Positions 15,605-17,515 of a DNA stretch of 17,515 nucleotides are shown here, one piece after another; within the stretch, counting starts at the first letter, position 1; each line of letters begins with the position of its first letter. Below the pieces are notes generated by a model, which searched no databases, was not told where the DNA came from, and saw only the letters and a list, made by a program, of their open reading frames with translations. This DNA comes from Cephalothrix simula (Eukaryota > Nemertea > Palaeonemertea > Archinemertea > Cephalotrichidae). The position numbers were made by a program, and so were the translations under genes. The stretch spans positions 1 through 17,515 of the forward strand of contig JAXIUW010244728.1 in NCBI GenBank assembly GCA_035591015.1. Reading direction: 5' to 3'.

Positions 15605-15822
15605 TGTCGTAGGAATGAGACAAGAGTGTGCGTTTCCACACAAGACATGTCCATTTATAACACAAAAAAATTGTTACATTTGGTGGAAATTTTCAACAAA
15701 TGTAACTTCAAAAATGTCCATGTGTTTCAACTTTTTAACCAATTTTCCACCTCCGGACAAATTATATATTAGAGCGGGGGTGGACTTGGTAATTTTATTA
15801 TCCTGATATTGCGGCACTGAAA
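15605..15822. promoter_or_regulatory. Divergent promoter region with inverted repeats
   Basis: This gap lies between two divergent broken genes. It holds a minus-strand TATAAA around 15652-15657 for the leftward gene and TATATAT at 15763-15769, about 55 bases before the rightward ATG. Between them is an inverted repeat, GTTACATTT at 15673-15681 and AAATGTAAC at 15698-15706. A second, imperfect pair is GGTGGAAATT near 15682-15691 and AATTTTCCACC near 15741-15751. Confidence 0.55.
15673..15706. repeat. Perfect 9-base inverted repeat between divergent TATA boxes
   Basis: GTTACATTT and AAATGTAAC are separated by 16 bases. The central position in a divergent promoter would suit a dimeric DNA-binding protein or a small hairpin. 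No known operator is recognised. Confidence 0.7.
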
Positions 15823-16397
15823 ATGGCGGCGTTAGAAAACGATGAAATTATTAAAGAATGTGGGAAAGAGGTGTTCACTGACAAATTCTGCGATATTTTC
15901 GAGGAACGGCGGTTTAAATTACAGGCTGATGCTATATCTTCTGAAACGGGAAAAGTCCTGTCTGAAGATTTGAGCAGGACATCTGGTGCTAAAAAGTTTT
16001 TCACTGTAAAATTAATACAAGGTAACAACGTATCAAGCAGCGCCATAAATAGCGTGTTTTCAAACATGATCGGCATAGGTACGAAGTGTTGAGGGTAAAT
16101 ACGGCCAAATATGATACAGACACTTCGACTGGAAATGAAATGAGATGTGATGAAAAGAATGAAAGCCACTCAGGACCCTGTCTTATTTGCGATTGCAGCG
16201 ATTGAAAGAAACAGGCGCCGTCACCGCCCTCGTTATTTGATAATAAAGATGATTACTCGTCGCCATTGTCATTCACATATTGGTATATAACTGCATTTGT
16301 TGTAGTAATGATATTGATTTGTATAATTAAATCATATTTTCACAATAACAACTTACAAAACAAAACGTCTTCAAAATATCATCTCTTCATGAATTGA
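15823..16397 (+). pseudogene. Interrupted gene for a tail-anchored-type membrane protein
   Basis: The ATG at 15823 (AAAATGGCG, good context, TATATAT upstream) opens an 89-codon frame ending at 16090-16092. Within 16053-16092 a neighbouring frame opens and continues with protein-like sequence. It includes a CxxCxC cluster (PCLICDC) and reaches a TGA at 16203-16205. After that TGA the same frame stays open for 63 codons to a TGA at 16395-16397. That last part holds a Pro/Ser stretch, a clear hydrophobic segment (YITAFVVVMILICII) and a short Asn/Lys-rich tail. It reads as a soluble N-terminal domain of about 100 residues, a Cys-rich linker and a C-terminal membrane anchor, broken by one frameshift and one in-frame stop. 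Family unknown. The intact 89-codon part could still be expressed alone. Confidence 0.55.
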
Positions 16398-16409
16398 ACA
16401 ATCCTTATG

Positions 16410-16607
16410 TTATTTTAAACATGAATATGGTCTGAGATGACAATAATCTATTTTGTCCTTTGTTAGTCCAACCGAAGCTGTTGTAATGCTTGCCTTATTT
16501 TTTTCAAGCAGTTCTTGACCCTCTGTTGTTGTTTTTTCTGTTACGTATGATAGTGTCGATCCGGGAGCAGAGAGAATCAAGCAACATGTCGAAATAACAT
16601 AATTCAT
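16410..16607 (-). CDS. Doubtful short frame with signal-like N terminus, 65 aa
   Basis: Starting at the second ATG (16605-16607), the frame begins MNYVISTCCLILSAPGS, a short hydrophobic stretch that could be a weak signal peptide, followed by a Thr/Glu/Lys-rich part and two cysteines near the end. Ten further codons lead up to an ATG at 16637. It overlaps the end of another minus-strand frame and may be the continuation of that gene after a frameshift. Not recognised. Confidence 0.3.
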   Translation of the reverse strand: MNYVISTCCLILSAPGSTLSYVTEKTTTEGQELLEKNKASITTASVGLTKDKIDYCHLRPYSCLK

Positions 16608-16762
16608 GTTGTCCTTCCTGTACGCTTGATTTCGCATGTCTTTCGAATGATTGACTTTAAAGATGACGGAATTTTTCGTTTTATCTTTGATTCTTTCTTA
16701 CCAGATGATGAGTCCTCGTCATTAGTCGTTGAACAATCAACACAGTTTACATCATCATTCAT
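16604..16762 (-). CDS. Doubtful short acidic/basic frame, 52 aa
   Basis: The ATG at 16762 opens a frame with an Asp/Ser-rich start, a CVDC pair and a Lys/Arg-rich end, stopping at 16604 where the neighbouring frame is open. The charge pattern is more protein-like than random AT-rich DNA, but the length is short. The two frames could be the halves of one broken gene, or both could be noncoding. Confidence 0.3.
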   Translation of the reverse strand: MNDDVNCVDCSTTNDEDSSSGKKESKIKRKIPSSLKSIIRKTCEIKRTGRTT

Positions 16763-16950
16763 ATCTTCACCTCTGCTTTCTTTCAAAAACCAAAAATATT
16801 ATATTAAGTCAGTGGTCAATACTTTCCACAACACCAACTACAGAAACAACTCTCACACGGGTTCGACTACGACGAACGAACGAGTTAACATAAAAATTAT
16901 AAATCGTTTTCAGCAACAGACTCGGGACTTCGCCTAGTTGCTTGACTGAC

Positions 16951-17149
16951 ATGACAAATCTGCGCGACAATGGACAGCAGCAGTACGACGCTTTACATGT
17001 CTACGACAGCAGAGACCACGCGAAAGCTGAGGAGATCGTTCATCAAATATTATCACGACTACCGCAAGACATGCATCCCTGTGCACACAGAAGGTTGCCG
17101 AGGGTCAAAAGCGCAATACAATGTCCCATTCGGATATAACGCAATTTAA
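16951..17149 (+). other. Two overlapping short open frames, coding status unclear
   Basis: One frame starts at the ATG at 16951 and is open to 17139, with the hydrophilic helical stretch HAKAEEIVHQILSRLP. A second starts at the ATG at 16970 and is open for 59 codons to the TAA at 17147-17149, with a basic, Tyr-rich middle (RRSFIKYYHDYRKTC) and two cysteines. The local G+C content is higher than in the flanks, which is why both frames are open. I cannot tell which, if either, is translated. It may be a fragment of a larger gene. Confidence 0.3.
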
Positions 17150-17439
17150 GGACTCTACTTACAGGACGAACAATGGCTAGACAAACTCGCAAACTATCTT
17201 CGTGAACATTTTCTAAAGTAAAATACCAAGAAATAAGAATCACGTTCCAAATCACGACGATCAGATTTCGTTTTTTTTTTGAAAATCTAATATTTCTCAG
17301 ACAACCGGTCTAAATCACACAGAAATAATTACGGAAACTCAGAACCATCATAAGAGAACATCGTGAAAGCCCTCAAAAGTAGTTATCTTATGCGATAAGG
17401 CCCACGTAGAAAAATACCAAAAATACCAAATGAATAAGA
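17150..17439. other. AT-rich spacer before the telomeric array
   Basis: No gene is seen in these 290 bases. They hold a run of ten T at 17271-17280 flanked by near-complementary AGATTTCG and GAAAATCT, and an AAATACCAA motif at 17220-17228 that recurs twice in tandem at 17412-17429, next to the telomeric repeat. Confidence 0.6.
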
Positions 17440-17515
17440 CCCTAACCCTAACCCTAACCCTAACCCTAACCCTAACCCTAACCCTAACCCTAACCCTAAC
17501 CCTAACCCTAACCCT
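17440..17515. repeat. Telomeric (CCCTAA)n array
   Basis: About 12.7 perfect CCCTAA units run to the right edge with no variants. This is the TTAGGG-type telomere repeat of most non-arthropod animals. The C-rich strand reads 5'-3' rightwards, so the G-rich strand points back into the window. A natural chromosome end at the right edge would read TTAGGG on this strand, so the array is either a viral terminal repeat or the junction to a telomere whose chromosome lies to the right. Confidence 0.97.

Noticed and set aside
17271-17280. Herpesvirus pac-type cleavage site at the T-run
   Set aside because: A T-run alone is not enough: the GC-rich partner elements of pac1/pac2 are absent nearby.
1-17515. 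tRNA, rRNA or bacterial operon features
   Set aside because: No cloverleaf or rRNA-like segment was noticed by eye, and genes lack Shine-Dalgarno sites while carrying eukaryotic-type signals. A tRNA scan could not be run.

Overview
The window looks like part of a large double-stranded DNA virus of animals, or a copy of one lodged in an animal genome, next to a telomere-type repeat. The evidence is: intron-less reading frames packed on both strands; convergent and divergent gene pairs with 2-130 bases between them; AATAAA signals at or just past most stop codons; TATA-like boxes before several ATGs; no Shine-Dalgarno pattern; and 76 bases of perfect CCCTAA (TTAGGG) repeat at the right edge. 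A herpes-like virus, perhaps related to the invertebrate malacoherpesviruses, is my best guess. It rests on layout, the telomeric repeat and one weak cysteine-motif match. No hallmark gene (DNA polymerase, terminase ATPase, major capsid protein) lies here, so other large nuclear DNA viruses remain possible.

Layout. 1-837 (+) is the 3' part of a Gln-rich gene whose reading frame appears to change inside the gene. 1018-2226 (-) is a multi-span membrane protein with a Cys-rich loop. 2314-5361 (+) is a 1015-residue protein with a low-complexity middle, a long coiled coil and a charged tail. 5490-7076, 7079-9256 and 9371-10396 (all -) form a tandem set of three unknown proteins; the first two are 2 bases apart. 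10424-13198 (+) is a 924-residue protein with CxxC motifs, divergent from the last of these. 13301-14230 (-) is a class I SAM-dependent methyltransferase resembling animal juvenile-hormone-acid-methyltransferase-like enzymes, and is the only gene whose biochemical class is clear.

From about 14.5 kb to the right edge the coding quality changes. 14593-15604 (-) is one gene interrupted by an in-frame stop and a frameshift. 15823-16397 (+) is a gene with a frameshift and an in-frame stop before a C-terminal membrane segment. 16410-16762 (-) and 16951-17149 (+) hold only short doubtful frames. After AT-rich sequence the window ends in the telomeric array.

A family of short inverted repeats built on TCCAACTTCCTGTTC and a linked TTTCTAAGTCCAA motif occurs in four intergenic gaps (about 855-944, 5363-5460, 9306-9366, 14464-14594). 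The telomeric repeat runs in the direction opposite to that of a natural chromosome end at the right edge. It fits either a viral terminus or a virus joined to a telomere. Intact genes in the centre, decayed genes toward the telomere and the inward-facing telomere array together are the most interesting aspect of the window.
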